A stretch of DNA of 64,000 nucleotides from Candidatus Woesearchaeota archaeon (GCA_018676855.1 JABHDY010000003.1:62001-126000), one strand, 5' to 3'. Shown: positions 42,506 through 51,854, counted from the first letter of the stretch. Program-made: numbers and translations. The notes: generated by a model not told the origin, from the letters alone.

Positions 42506-44617
42506 ATGGGTTTAAAAGCGTTCTGGCAATGGTTCACGACCAATAAGGCAAAGAAAGAAAAGAACGTTGAACAAAAGCTCGTAGTGCAACAAAAAGCTGC
42601 CCAACCAGTACAAAAACAAATACAAAAAGAAGAGATTTCTCAAGAAACGATTACTCAGCATACAACAAAGAAAAAGAAGTTGGGTTCAGGCGTTATCTTA
42701 TTTATATTAATAAATTCAATTTTGGGAAGTTCGTTATTCTACCTTCCAAGTTTAGGCGTTATCAGTTCAGGAGCCGCATCAATCATTGGATGGATAGCTA
42801 TTTTTATCCTTGCTATTTTTATTATGTTATACATTGGAGAATTGATTACGTTACATCCAACATCAGGAGGAACATATGCGTTCTGTCGCAAAGCATACGG
42901 CCGGTTCGTTTCATTTATTGCAGGTTGGTTAATATGGATTGGCGGAAATTTTGGCATGGCACTTGGGGTTGTTGCTGCTGCAGAATATTTCATCCCCACA
43001 TCATATGCAAATTATTTTATTCTTAGAATAGTATTTGCAGCCATATGGATACTTGTATTGAATTTCATGGCATTTAGAGGAATAGATGCAGGAGCAACCA
43101 TGTTAGTTGTCTTTGGTATCATAGCATCTGTTGTTGTTGTTGCAATGACCCTTCCATCATTTCTTGACATTCCAGCACTTTTTTCAGGAACTCTTCAAAG
43201 TCCGTTCAATGTAGAGTTTTTACGTCCATTCTTTCAACATGAAGGAATAAGCATACTTTCGTATCTTGGATTAACAATGCTTCTTATTAGTGAAGCTTTT
43301 TTTGGATTTGAAGCAGTAACGTATATGGCAAACGAAGTTGAAGATCCAAAAAAACTTCCTAAGATTCTTATTACATCAATTGTTATATGTGGAGGCATAA
43401 TGTCGTTATACGTTTTCAGTTCGTTAGGAACTGTTGCATACCATGACTATGTACAGAATGCACGGCCCTTCGCAGTACAAGCATTGAACACCATGGGAAC
43501 ACTGGGAGAAACTGTTGTTGTATTTGGTATGTATTTAGTTATTATAGGTGCAGTTGCCGCATGGCCAATAGTAGGTTCACGATTATTACAGGCAATGGCA
43601 AAAGACAGGTTATTTTTGCAACATTTTGAAGTTCTTCATCCAAAACATAAGTCTCCTCATAGAGCAGTATATTTTCAAACAATTGCTGTTTCATTATTTT
43701 CATGGTTCGTTTTTCGAGGCTATATTGTTCAGTGGGGAAATCCATACAGAACAATATATCTTATTTATGTATTACTAAGTCTTGCAGTATTATCACTAAT
43801 CCTTCTTGCTGTTCCTATATTAAGACGGAAAGAAAAAGATGTTGAAAGACCTTTCAAGGCACCATTTGGAAGAAGCGTCCCATATTTATTTGTTGTTTTG
43901 TTTATTGTCCTTATATGGAACTGGGTACATATAGAGGGTGGAACAGCAATTTCCATTCTCATGCTAACTGGGTCGTTCATTCTTTTTGGCGTACCTTTCT
44001 ATTTCCTTGTTGAAATGTTTTATAATCAAAAGTCTATTGTGCAAGTTAATGAATGGCTGTCATACGTCGCACTATTTAGTGAAAAGATATTTTTTCCACT
44101 TACAATACGAAAGAAAGTTCTTAATGACATTGGTGATGCACATGGGAAAACAATTTTAGAGTATGGTTGTTCCGTTGGAACATTAACAAAAAAGCTTGCA
44201 CCAAAAGTTGGTGATAGAGGAAGAATATTTGCAACAGACTTATCACTAAAGAAAGTTCAGATTGCTGATAAGAGAACAAGACATATTAAACATGTTAGTG
44301 TTCATCATCACCCACATTTAGATGACTTTAAATTAGAACTCACACAGAAAGTTGATGGAGTTATTTCTATTGGTATGCTTTCATATATGCAACAGCCACA
44401 AAGAATATTAAAGAACCTTAGTAAACATGTTGTGCGTGGTGGTGAGATTGTATTTGTAGATTATGACAAATTTTTCTGGTTTATTCCTAATGTTAAATGG
44501 ATAGAAAATGATTCAATGTTAGTTTCACTTTTTAAGAATGCCGGATTTGACGTTACTGTAGAACGAAAGAATGGTTTGTTATGGCAATATATATTGATTA
44601 AAGGAACAAAAATATAA
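42506..44617 (+). CDS. APC-type amino acid permease fused to SAM methyltransferase
   Basis: 703 residues. The ATG at 42506 has GAGGTTAT seven bases upstream; an earlier ATG at 42476 would be nearly leaderless. After a charged N-terminal tail, about 12 TM helices form an APC permease (ILINSILGSSLFYLPSLGV; TSGGTYAFCRKAYG; EAFFGFEAVTYMANEVEDPKK). The last 180 residues are a Rossmann methyltransferase: KTILEYGCSVGTLTKKLAP (motif I), IFATDLSLKKVQ, VDGVISIGMLSY, and ILKNLSKHVVRGGEIVFVDY. A permanent permease-methyltransferase fusion is unusual. Confidence 0.88.
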   Translation: MGLKAFWQWFTTNKAKKEKNVEQKLVVQQKAAQPVQKQIQKEEISQETITQHTTKKKKLGSGVILFILINSILGSSLFYLPSLGVISSGAASIIGWIAIFILAIFIMLYIGELITLHPTSGGTYAFCRKAYGRFVSFIAGWLIWIGGNFGMALGVVAAAEYFIPTSYANYFILRIVFAAIWILVLNFMAFRGIDAGATMLVVFGIIASVVVVAMTLPSFLDIPALFSGTLQSPFNVEFLRPFFQHEGISILSYLGLTMLLISEAFFGFEAVTYMANEVEDPKKLPKILITSIVICGGIMSLYVFSSLGTVAYHDYVQNARPFAVQALNTMGTLGETVVVFGMYLVIIGAVAAWPIVGSRLLQAMAKDRLFLQHFEVLHPKHKSPHRAVYFQTIAVSLFSWFVFRGYIVQWGNPYRTIYLIYVLLSLAVLSLILLAVPILRRKEKDVERPFKAPFGRSVPYLFVVLFIVLIWNWVHIEGGTAISILMLTGSFILFGVPFYFLVEMFYNQKSIVQVNEWLSYVALFSEKIFFPLTIRKKVLNDIGDAHGKTILEYGCSVGTLTKKLAPKVGDRGRIFATDLSLKKVQIADKRTRHIKHVSVHHHPHLDDFKLELTQKVDGVISIGMLSYMQQPQRILKNLSKHVVRGGEIVFVDYDKFFWFIPNVKWIENDSMLVSLFKNAGFDVTVERKNGLLWQYILIKGTKI

Positions 44618-44621
44618 GAAA

Positions 44622-45566
44622 TTATTTCTTTTTACTTTTAGATGGAACAGATTTCTTTTTAATAGACACTTTCGCAATATTCTTTTTAACAATTTTTTTA
44701 GGTACAGTTTTGAATGCACCCATCGTACTAATCTTTGACAAATCATCAATAATATCTGATGCAATAAATGCATATCCTTTTTTCTTCTTTAATAACTGAT
44801 CACCAACAAAACCGTTAATGTATGATGCAGCAACAGCACTTTTGAACAAGTCTCGTGTCTTTGCTAAGAAGCCAACTGCGAGACCTGCAAGAACATCTCC
44901 CGTTCCTGCTTTTGTCATCCCCTGATTACCTGTTCTATTGTACGCAATCTTATTTCGTGACAAAATAATGTCTGTTGGTCCTTTAAGCAACAACACATTA
45001 TTATTTTGTAAAAAATATCGTAAATTTCCTTGTAAGATTTCTGCTTTTTCCTTTGCGTTAGATTGACGCAATTTTGGAAGTAAGAAATCTTTATGACTAT
45101 TTACAAGAAGCATTTCCAATTCTGTTTCATGCGGCGTAATAATAGAATTCTGAAAATCTTTAAACGACATTGACTTAAGTGCATCCGCATCAACGACTTT
45201 AAGTTGCGGAGATTTTTTAATAAAATAGGAACAAAATTTATCAGCTTTCCGCGTAATGCCATTTCCAATAAGGGTTGCATCAAACTTATCAGCGTTCTTT
45301 ACCATTTCCTTTGCCAACTTTACAGTAAATGCAAATTTTACTTTCTGTGTAATAAGATCGGGAGCATATTTGTTCACTGCCCACGCAACTTTTTCGGGAG
45401 TTGCAACGGTAACAACATCACATCCTGCACGCAACGCTGCAAGACCAGCTAATGCCACAGCACCAACATATTCTTCTGAACCACCGATTATTAATGACCG
45501 CCCATTCTCTCCTTTTCTGGACGTTTTCTTCCGTTCCATCAATTTTTTGACTTGATTTAGGTTCAT
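44622..45566 (-). CDS. nnrD: ADP/ATP-dependent NAD(P)H-hydrate dehydratase
   Basis: A 314-residue YjeF-C/ribokinase-like protein. The ATG at 45566 follows GGAG by six bases. Motifs: GRSLIIGGSEEYVGAVAL, VVDADALK, IITPHETELEML, KGPTDIIL and GNQGMTKAGTGDVLAGLAVG (the substrate/nucleotide-binding signature). It repairs damaged NAD(P)H hydrates. The YjeF N-terminal epimerase domain is absent here. The C-terminus has an unusual lysine-rich tail of about 35 residues. TATA-like AGTATAAATACC about 27 bases upstream. Confidence 0.92.
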   Translation of the reverse strand: MNLNQVKKLMERKKTSRKGENGRSLIIGGSEEYVGAVALAGLAALRAGCDVVTVATPEKVAWAVNKYAPDLITQKVKFAFTVKLAKEMVKNADKFDATLIGNGITRKADKFCSYFIKKSPQLKVVDADALKSMSFKDFQNSIITPHETELEMLLVNSHKDFLLPKLRQSNAKEKAEILQGNLRYFLQNNNVLLLKGPTDIILSRNKIAYNRTGNQGMTKAGTGDVLAGLAVGFLAKTRDLFKSAVAASYINGFVGDQLLKKKKGYAFIASDIIDDLSKISTMGAFKTVPKKIVKKNIAKVSIKKKSVPSKSKKK

Positions 45567-45778
45567 TCTATTCTCCAATTCTTCTTTTGAAGGTATTTAT
45601 ACTTTTGTTGTAATTTAGTAGTGAATATACACAGAAAAGGCGTTTTCTTTATAAATAATAGGAAAAAGAAGTACGTTCCTTTTTAAATGAAGAGAAATGA
45701 TATAATGAGCAAGAAATGTGTTATAGACATGCTGCAAAGAAAACCTTTTAAATACAGTCCCTCTTACCCACACCAATT

Positions 45779-45897
45779 GGCCCTGTAGCTTAGTCTGGCC
45801 GAGCGCCGGTCTTATACGACCACTGATGGTTCAATATGTTCATACCATCAGAAGCTTAGAAAGCCGGAGGTCGGGGGTTCAACTCCCCCCAGGGCCA
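45779..45897 (+). tRNA. tRNA-Ile(UAU) with intron
   Basis: Acceptor GGCCCTG pairs with CAGGGCC, discriminator A at 45897. D arm GCTT/GAGC; anticodon stem CCGGT/GCCGG; loop begins CTTATA, so the anticodon is TAT (45813-45815). T arm GGGGG-TTCAACT-CCCCC. About 45 bases (about 45817-45861) interrupt the loop after position 37, the usual archaeal intron site; within it CTGATGGT (45823-45830) pairs with ACCATCAG (45844-45851). Most archaea read AUA with tRNA-Ile(CAU); a UAU anticodon is known mainly in a few lineages. TATA-like CTTTTAAATAC about 30 bases upstream. Confidence 0.9.
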
Positions 45898-45962
45898 CGT
45901 TTTTACTTATTAGTGATTGTTCTAAGAAAAATTTATAAAACCTCAATGCTCCAAGATATTAT

Positions 45963-46424
45963 ATGGATTTAATTCGCAAACTAGGATTTGGTACATTTGG
46001 TACAATAAACGGAGCTATAGAGGGAGGCGTTGCCTCGTTCTTTACCCCAACATATTTACGATGGACAAGAGGTGCAATTCAAGAACAAGAAAGAAGGGCT
46101 CAAACATATGAACGTGATGAACCTGTATTTGGTTCTGATTGGCGAGCGTATGGTTTTTCTAAAGAAGTTGTTGGAAGAATTGCAGCTCTCGGTAGCAATG
46201 TATATGTAACTACCCTTATGGTAGATACGGTCTCCCAAAGTGGAGATTTCAATGGAGCACAAAAAGTATATCTCGCCACAAATTTGATATTTGGAGCATA
46301 TGAACTTGTTCGTGGTAGTATCATAGCTTTACAAAAAGCTAGAGCTAGACGATTCCACAAGTGTTCTATTGATGATACAATAACTGATAATAAACCAGTT
46401 ACAAATCCAAACGCCACACAATAA
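45963..46424 (+). CDS. unknown protein between tRNA-Ile and its duplicated 3' end
   Basis: A 153-residue protein (starting MDLIRKLGFGTFGTINGAIE) with weak hydrophobic helices (about 5-28, 75-95, 103-122) and a polar C-terminus. No family recognised; no integrase, replication or toxin motif is seen. TATA-like AATTTATAAAAC about 28 bases before the ATG implies a leaderless mRNA. It is the only gene between the tRNA and the partial repeat of its 3' end at 46465-46480, so it may be the cargo or remnant of an integrated element. Confidence 0.7.
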   Translation: MDLIRKLGFGTFGTINGAIEGGVASFFTPTYLRWTRGAIQEQERRAQTYERDEPVFGSDWRAYGFSKEVVGRIAALGSNVYVTTLMVDTVSQSGDFNGAQKVYLATNLIFGAYELVRGSIIALQKARARRFHKCSIDDTITDNKPVTNPNATQ

Positions 46425-46464
46425 GTTATCCTAGAATCTTCATTTTAAGATACTAATGTTTTAT

Positions 46465-46480
46465 AACTCCCCCAGGGCCA
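46465..46480 (+). repeat. duplicated 3' end of tRNA-Ile, candidate att site
   Basis: AACTCCCCCAGGGCCA copies the last 17 bases of the upstream tRNA-Ile (T loop to discriminator) except for one missing C. A GC-rich island of this kind in AT-rich intergenic DNA is very unlikely by chance. The layout matches attL/attR left by integration into a tRNA 3' end, or a partial tRNA duplication. Confidence 0.75.
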
Positions 46481-46536
46481 TCTTTATTCTTCAGATAGCA
46501 ACAATTATAAATAAAAAACAAATTCCACTATATTAA

Positions 46537-47148
46537 ATGAAACCTGGAAGTGGAGAAGATAAGATATATAACACATGGACAAAAGGTAAAGATACATTAC
46601 TATCACCGATTATTAGCATATTACTCTTTTTAAGAATAAAACCCTACATGATTACGTATGGTAGTATCGTTTCAATGATACTGTTCTTTATTACGTTAAG
46701 AACAAATATTACCATTGCTGCTGTATTTCTTCTTATAACAATTCTTTCAGACATATTTGATGGAGCTCTTGCTCGTAAAAATAAAAGCTGTTCCGACAAA
46801 GGAAAATTTCAAGATATTGTTGCAGACAATGTTAATTTTAGCATTTTTACTTTTGGTATTGTCTATGCAGGGTTTCTTACGGGATTTTGGGGAATGATTA
46901 TTGTCTATTTTATGCTTCTATCAAAAGTGTTGAGAATAATTTTTCATAGTCGAGAGTATTCTTCAGATTGGTGGTTTAAAGCTATCGCAGGTGCACTTCC
47001 TAACGTTGTTGTATTACTATCAGTTATAGCATTTTTTATTCTTCTTCTTGGTGGATATAATGTGTTTAATTTGATCACTCCACTTCTTGCAGGAGTGCTT
47101 GCAATTGATTCAGTGTTTTACTTTATCAGAATTGTTTCACAAAAATGA
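46537..47148 (+). CDS. CDP-alcohol phosphatidyltransferase 1
   Basis: A 203-residue membrane protein with about five to six TM helices and the full catalytic signature D-G-x2-A-R-x8-G-x3-D-x3-D (FDGALAR...GKFQDIVAD, about residues 74-97). It transfers an alcohol headgroup onto a CDP-linked lipid, in archaea a CDP-archaeol. It heads a three-gene unit with a PHP-domain protein and a second enzyme of the same superfamily. Substrate unknown. Confidence 0.9.
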   Translation: MKPGSGEDKIYNTWTKGKDTLLSPIISILLFLRIKPYMITYGSIVSMILFFITLRTNITIAAVFLLITILSDIFDGALARKNKSCSDKGKFQDIVADNVNFSIFTFGIVYAGFLTGFWGMIIVYFMLLSKVLRIIFHSREYSSDWWFKAIAGALPNVVVLLSVIAFFILLLGGYNVFNLITPLLAGVLAIDSVFYFIRIVSQK

Positions 47149-47948
47149 AATATAATATTGATTGCCATTTTCATCCTAACATTAGTCGTAATGATACAAA
47201 AGCTGTCAAACAATGTACAAAACGGTGGAATGAATTAAAAGAAAAAAATGTTACTGTTGTAATATCTACAGAACATGCGTATAAAAATCCGGAACGTGCA
47301 TACAAGTTTATGCAAAAAACAAAACCAGAAAATTGTTTCTTATTTCCAGGAGTAGAATATGTTACTAAAGAAAATGTTGATTTGATTATCTTTTCTGATA
47401 ATGAAAGGATATATACCCATAAAGAATTAGAACCGTTTACAATGACTTTACAACAAACTGTTGATTTTGTTTCTAAAAATAACTTGTATTGTTCTGTACC
47501 ACATCCACATACATTAGGGTTAACATCAATTCTTAAAAAGAAGGGAGTTAAAGAATATCAAAAATATGCAGCATTGTTTGGTGCTGTTGAAATTTCCAAT
47601 ACTGCATTTGAAAATTTGCGATTACTTTTTTCACTTCCAATTCTACGGTGGTTTTCTAAAAAGAAAATTATATCATGTGACAAAACTAGTGTATTACCGA
47701 AGGAAGATTATCCTCAAAAATATACATTTCTTACTGCTGGAAGTGATGCACATTTTTATGGTGAAGCTGGAACATACATAACAGTATCATGTACTTCTCA
47801 AGACTTATTTCAAACTATTGTAACGAATAAAAATCCTGAGGTTACAGTTCATAAACAAGAAAAAATAGATTTTAGGCTTCTAGTAAGAGGAGCGCATGTT
47901 GCTCTGACTGAGTTTTTAATAAAATTAAGAATAAAAGTATTTCGTTAG
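47145..47948 (+). CDS. PHP-domain metal-dependent phosphoesterase
   Basis: A 267-residue PHP protein overlapping the preceding gene by ATGA. Metal-binding motifs: DCHFHP (residues 6-11), STEHAY (about 44), VPHPHT (about 120) and SDAHFYG (about 205). PHP proteins hydrolyse phosphate monoesters or diesters. Sitting between two lipid headgroup transferases, it may dephosphorylate a phosphatidyl-headgroup intermediate (as PGP phosphatase would), which is inference. Confidence 0.9.
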   Translation: MKYNIDCHFHPNISRNDTKAVKQCTKRWNELKEKNVTVVISTEHAYKNPERAYKFMQKTKPENCFLFPGVEYVTKENVDLIIFSDNERIYTHKELEPFTMTLQQTVDFVSKNNLYCSVPHPHTLGLTSILKKKGVKEYQKYAALFGAVEISNTAFENLRLLFSLPILRWFSKKKIISCDKTSVLPKEDYPQKYTFLTAGSDAHFYGEAGTYITVSCTSQDLFQTIVTNKNPEVTVHKQEKIDFRLLVRGAHVALTEFLIKLRIKVFR

Positions 47949-47999
47949 TGTATTGAGTAGTAACACAATATTAATAAATAAAAAGATGATAGAAAGACC

Positions 48000-48581
48000 A
48001 TGACAGCATTAGGATCAAAAACTATAGAACGAGTACAAGAATTTAGAACAAAATATTTTTTAGGTGTTGGAAAAGCACTTGCAAAAGTTGGATTTACTGC
48101 TAACTCCATCACGGGTTTATCATTACTGTTTGGAATCGCTGCATTCTTTTTGTTTGGATATAACCACTTTCTTTTTGTCCTAGCAATTATTATTCATCTT
48201 CTTACTGATGCTGTTGATGGTTTAGTTGCAAGAGCAACAAACACGTCTTCAACATTTGGAGATTATTTTGACCATATTTCTGATGGATTTGTTGGATTCT
48301 TATTATTGCTTAAGATTGCATGGGTACTGAACGATTATTTTGCGTACATCGTTGCTGCAATATATTTTATTAACCAAGCAACACACTTCATTTCAAAACG
48401 ACAATTACCTGCAATCTTCACAAGAACATTTGTGTCTATTGGATTATTGTTTTATGTCCCAGGAATTATCGGTTTAACAGTGTATGTTCCAGTACTAGTA
48501 TATTTAGTGTCGGGAATCTTTTCAGTATATTCTTTAGTTCTTCAATTGCAATGGTTTGTGAAGAATGTTGTAAGAAAGTAA
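48000..48581 (+). CDS. CDP-alcohol phosphatidyltransferase 2
   Basis: A 193-residue membrane protein with the same D-G-x2-A-R-x8-G-x3-D-x3-D signature (VDGLVAR...GDYFDHISD, about residues 71-94). It differs clearly in sequence from the first transferase, so the two probably use different headgroups or act in sequence. A short gap of 51 bases after the PHP gene suggests cotranscription. It converges with aIF2-gamma. Confidence 0.9.
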   Translation: MTALGSKTIERVQEFRTKYFLGVGKALAKVGFTANSITGLSLLFGIAAFFLFGYNHFLFVLAIIIHLLTDAVDGLVARATNTSSTFGDYFDHISDGFVGFLLLLKIAWVLNDYFAYIVAAIYFINQATHFISKRQLPAIFTRTFVSIGLLFYVPGIIGLTVYVPVLVYLVSGIFSVYSLVLQLQWFVKNVVRK

Positions 48582-48583
48582 GT

Positions 48584-49861
48584 TTACTTTAAAATTCCGT
48601 AACCAATAAGCCTAAACCTATCTCCTACACGCCTAGATATGGTTATTCGAGCACCTTTCTCTGCACAGATAGGTTTCTTTAATGCACAGGTAGTGTTCTT
48701 CTTTGATGGGTCAACTACTACACCAACGGTAGCAGCAGAGTTTACGTTAAGCATTAACATTTCTTTCTTTGCAAGAGGTTTAACATCAGTTTCTTCCTTT
48801 GTTCCTACGACACGTTTAAGAAGATGTGTATCAAGAGAAATTTGATAATGTAGCTCAGGTAGTTTTCCAGGAAGACCGACCAATGCACCAGTTAACGAAT
48901 CTGATTTAACAATAGTAGGATCTAATGACGTACCTAGTGCCATACTTCCACCAGGAAGAATAGTATCAACGGGTTGACCCCCAGAAAATATTCCAGTAAT
49001 CTTTGTCTTTAACGATTTCCAGACTTTCTTATTCTTTTCTTCAACCATATATCCTGGATTAATTTCAATTTCGTCTCCCACTTTAAAAGATCCTTGACGT
49101 ACAGTTCCTCCAACAATCCCACCAACTAATTTTGCTGGCATACTTCCAGGTTTATTAATATCAAAAGAACGAGCAACAAGCATTATTGGGTAACCTTTTG
49201 TATCTTTTCTTACTGGTGTTGGTAAGTATTCTTGTATAGCTTCAACAAGAACGTCAACATTCACGTTTGCCCGTGCTGATAAAGGAATAATAGGAACATC
49301 TTTATAGTCCGTACCCGCCAAAAAATCTTTAATCTGTTGATAATTTTTTAGTGCTTCTTCTTTAGTTACCAAATCAATTTTGTTTTGAATAACAATAATG
49401 TTCTTTATACCAGAAATTTGTAATGCCATTAGATGTTCTTTAGTTTGTGGCTGAGGACATTTCTCGTTTGCTGCAATTAATAATAATGCACCATCAACAA
49501 TCGCTGCACCACTTAACATCGTTGCCATTAACGATTCGTGGCCAGGAGCGTCAACTAATGAAATTTTACGTTGTAATGTTGTATCTCCATTACATTTAAT
49601 ACATTTATCTTTTGTTGTAAAAAAATCGCATTTATCGCACTTGTACACAGAAAAATCAGCATACCCTAACCTAATCGTGATACCACGTTTCATTTCTTCT
49701 GAATGTGTATCTGTCCACTTTCCAGACAATCTTTCTGTTACTGTCGTTTTTCCATGATCTACATGGCCAACAAGTGCAAGATTAAATTCTGGTTGAACAA
49801 ATTCGTGTGAAGATTTTTTAATAGTCTTCTTTTTTACAGGAGTTTTTTTCTTTACAGGCAT
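48584..49861 (-). CDS. eif2g: translation initiation factor aIF2 gamma
   Basis: A 425-residue GTPase that brings initiator Met-tRNA to the small subunit. After a Lys-rich tail: GHVDHGKTT (G1), a zinc knuckle CDKCDFF...CIKC typical of aIF2 gamma, DAPGHE (G3), NKIDLV (G4), SARANVNVD (G5) and domains II and III. Length is usual. The alpha and beta subunits are not in this window. eS17 lies upstream on the same strand. Confidence 0.97.
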   Translation of the reverse strand: MPVKKKTPVKKKTIKKSSHEFVQPEFNLALVGHVDHGKTTVTERLSGKWTDTHSEEMKRGITIRLGYADFSVYKCDKCDFFTTKDKCIKCNGDTTLQRKISLVDAPGHESLMATMLSGAAIVDGALLLIAANEKCPQPQTKEHLMALQISGIKNIIVIQNKIDLVTKEEALKNYQQIKDFLAGTDYKDVPIIPLSARANVNVDVLVEAIQEYLPTPVRKDTKGYPIMLVARSFDINKPGSMPAKLVGGIVGGTVRQGSFKVGDEIEINPGYMVEEKNKKVWKSLKTKITGIFSGGQPVDTILPGGSMALGTSLDPTIVKSDSLTGALVGLPGKLPELHYQISLDTHLLKRVVGTKEETDVKPLAKKEMLMLNVNSAATVGVVVDPSKKNTTCALKKPICAEKGARITISRRVGDRFRLIGYGILK

Positions 49862-49934
49862 TACTATTGCAGAAAGGAGAGTTATTTATAAAGGTTTACT
49901 GTAAAAAGAAGATTAAGAAATAATAAATAAAGAT

Positions 49935-50120
49935 CTATTCTCTTCTCTTAAGGCGCGTCATATATCCAGCAATTACATTACGTAATTTCTTACTTTGTAC
50001 TTCTATATGACGGCCAGCAATCTCTTTGTTCTTAGAAAAATCAGTTGTGAATGAATCTCCATGCTTTTTCAAGAGTTCCTTTGTCTTTCGTTTAATGAAT
50101 GTTGTTTTGATACGTCCCAT
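49935..50120 (-). CDS. rps17e: ribosomal protein eS17
   Basis: The 61-residue product MGRIKTTFIKRKTKELLKKH ... SKKLRNVIAGYMTRLKRR is a complete archaeal eS17, found only in archaea and eukaryotes on the small subunit. The ATG at 50120 is chosen because MGRI is the family's usual start; a longer frame upstream would be a hydrophobic non-family leader. A TATA-like TTTATAAAC lies about 25-30 bases upstream (50145-50153, minus). Confidence 0.96.
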   Translation of the reverse strand: MGRIKTTFIKRKTKELLKKHGDSFTTDFSKNKEIAGRHIEVQSKKLRNVIAGYMTRLKRRE

Positions 50121-50268
50121 GTTTATGTATAAATTGAGTGGTTTATTTATAAACATTGTGGTCAGAGAGTGTAAAGGAGTTAAGAGAAAATAGATGAACA
50201 TATAAAACACATATTCTCCAGTATACGTTTCAGTAATATTTATATATTAACATCGTTTTCTGTACACA

Positions 50269-50667
50269 ATGGTTATTCTCTTTGACCAATTCAATTTACC
50301 GGACGACATTTATAAAGTCATCTTTGCTACTGAACAGCAAGAGATAGTCGGTAAAATGCTTATAAAATACATGTGGGATAATGGTGGAGAGATAGGAAAA
50401 ACTGAGATGAGTCTGTTTGCAACTGCATTACATGAAGGAAAAGCGATTATTAAAGAGAAAGGAAAATCTCCGTTAGATAAAGAACAACGTATATCCTATA
50501 ACAAACGACAATTTTATGATAGAATTCTGACACCTATGCGTGGCATGGGCCTTATAGACTATGATTTGTATAAGAAGACATACAGAGTTTCTGACAAATT
50601 TAACAAAATGATGATTCGTGTAGGTTTAATGTGGTTAAGAGAAATAGAAAAAAATAAGAAAAATTAA
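50269..50667 (+). CDS. small protein with winged-helix-like C-terminal half
   Basis: A 132-residue protein. The middle (GGEIGKTEMSLFATAL; YNKRQFYDRILTPMRGMGLI; YKKTYRVSDKFNKMM) has a helix-helix-helix-wing pattern like archaeal winged-helix regulators. No ligand domain is seen. TATA-like TATTTATATATT about 25-30 bases upstream implies a leaderless mRNA. Its regulatory target is unknown. It converges with metK. Confidence 0.7.
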   Translation: MVILFDQFNLPDDIYKVIFATEQQEIVGKMLIKYMWDNGGEIGKTEMSLFATALHEGKAIIKEKGKSPLDKEQRISYNKRQFYDRILTPMRGMGLIDYDLYKKTYRVSDKFNKMMIRVGLMWLREIEKNKKN

Positions 50668-50672
50668 AAAAA

Positions 50673-51854
50673 TTACAAACTTGAAGAACCAACACCAGAT
50701 TCCCTTTTCAATGCATCTACTTTATCAGTTTTTTCCCATGTAAAGTCGGGATCGTCTCGACCGAAGTGACCATATGATGCAGTTTTTTTATAGATTGGTC
50801 GTCGTAGTTGTAATTGATCAATCATTGCCTTTGGTCGGAAGTCAAAATTTTTCCGTACTGCTTCAACAATCTGTTCTTCAGGTATTTTTGCTGTACCAAA
50901 CGTATCAACAAGAATACTCATAGGTTGTGCAACTCCAATAGCATATGCTACTTGTACTTCACACTTGTCTGCAAGACCTGCAGCAACGATGTTTTTTGCA
51001 ACGTACCGGCAATAATATGCACCTGAACGGTCAACTTTACTTGGATCCTTTCCAGAAAATGCGCCGCCACCATGCCGAGAATATCCACCATAGGTATCAA
51101 CAATAATCTTTCTACCAGTTAAACCAGCATCTGCAACGGGACCACCAAGAACAAATTTGCCAGTTGGATTAACAAAATATTTTGTATTGTCATCTAACCA
51201 TTCACCACAAATAGGTTTGATAATCTTTTCAACAAGTTCTCTTCTGATAGTTTCTAAATCAACGTCGGGATGATGATGTGTTGAGACAACAACAGCATCT
51301 ACACGTTTCGGCTTATCATTTTCATATTCAACGGTAACTTGTGATTTACCGTCAGGACGTAAGTACCATATTTCTCCTCTCTTCCGAGCAGAAGCCAACC
51401 TTTGAGTTAATTTATGTGCAAGTACAATTGGAAGGGGCATATATTCAGGTGTTTCATTGGTTGCAAACCCAAACATTAATCCCTGGTCACCAGCACCCTG
51501 TTCTTCATGTAAACCTGCTCCTTCATCAACGCCCTGTGCAATGTCAGGAGATTGTTCAGAGATAGCAACTAAAACGCCGCATGTTAAACCTTCAAACCCA
51601 TATTCTGGTTTATCATATCCAATTTCTAAAAGAGTATCTCGTGCTATTTTTTGAATATCAACATATGTAGTTGTCGTAACTTCACCAGCAACGACTACAA
51701 ATCCCGTCTTAGTTAGACATTCAACTGCTACTCGTGCATTTGGATCTTCTTTATAGATTGCGTCTAAAACGCCGTCTGATATCTGATCGCAGACTTTATC
51801 CGGATGTCCTTCAGTTACGCTTTCACTTGTAAAAAAATATTTGTTTTGTGCCAT
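50673..51854 (-). CDS. metK: S-adenosylmethionine synthetase, bacterial MetK type
   Basis: A 393-residue enzyme making SAM from Met and ATP. The ATG at 51854 gives the standard MetK start ([20 protein letters not shown]). Other motifs: [42 protein letters not shown] and GVAQPMSI. This is the bacterial/eukaryotic family, not the unrelated archaeal AdoMet synthetase, so the gene probably came by transfer. GAGGT lies about 10 bases upstream and a TATA-like TTTATATAAA at 51899-51908. The divergent neighbour is an HTH-CBS regulator. Confidence 0.97.
   Translation of the reverse strand: MAQNKYFFTSESVTEGHPDKVCDQISDGVLDAIYKEDPNARVAVECLTKTGFVVVAGEVTTTTYVDIQKIARDTLLEIGYDKPEYGFEGLTCGVLVAISEQSPDIAQGVDEGAGLHEEQGAGDQGLMFGFATNETPEYMPLPIVLAHKLTQRLASARKRGEIWYLRPDGKSQVTVEYENDKPKRVDAVVVSTHHHPDVDLETIRRELVEKIIKPICGEWLDDNTKYFVNPTGKFVLGGPVADAGLTGRKIIVDTYGGYSRHGGGAFSGKDPSKVDRSGAYYCRYVAKNIVAAGLADKCEVQVAYAIGVAQPMSILVDTFGTAKIPEEQIVEAVRKNFDFRPKAMIDQLQLRRPIYKKTASYGHFGRDDPDFTWEKTDKVDALKRESGVGSSSL

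Noticed and set aside
45687-45788. 33-codon open frame running into tRNA-Ile
   Set aside because: It has no ribosome binding site, ends inside the tRNA and shows no protein-like composition.
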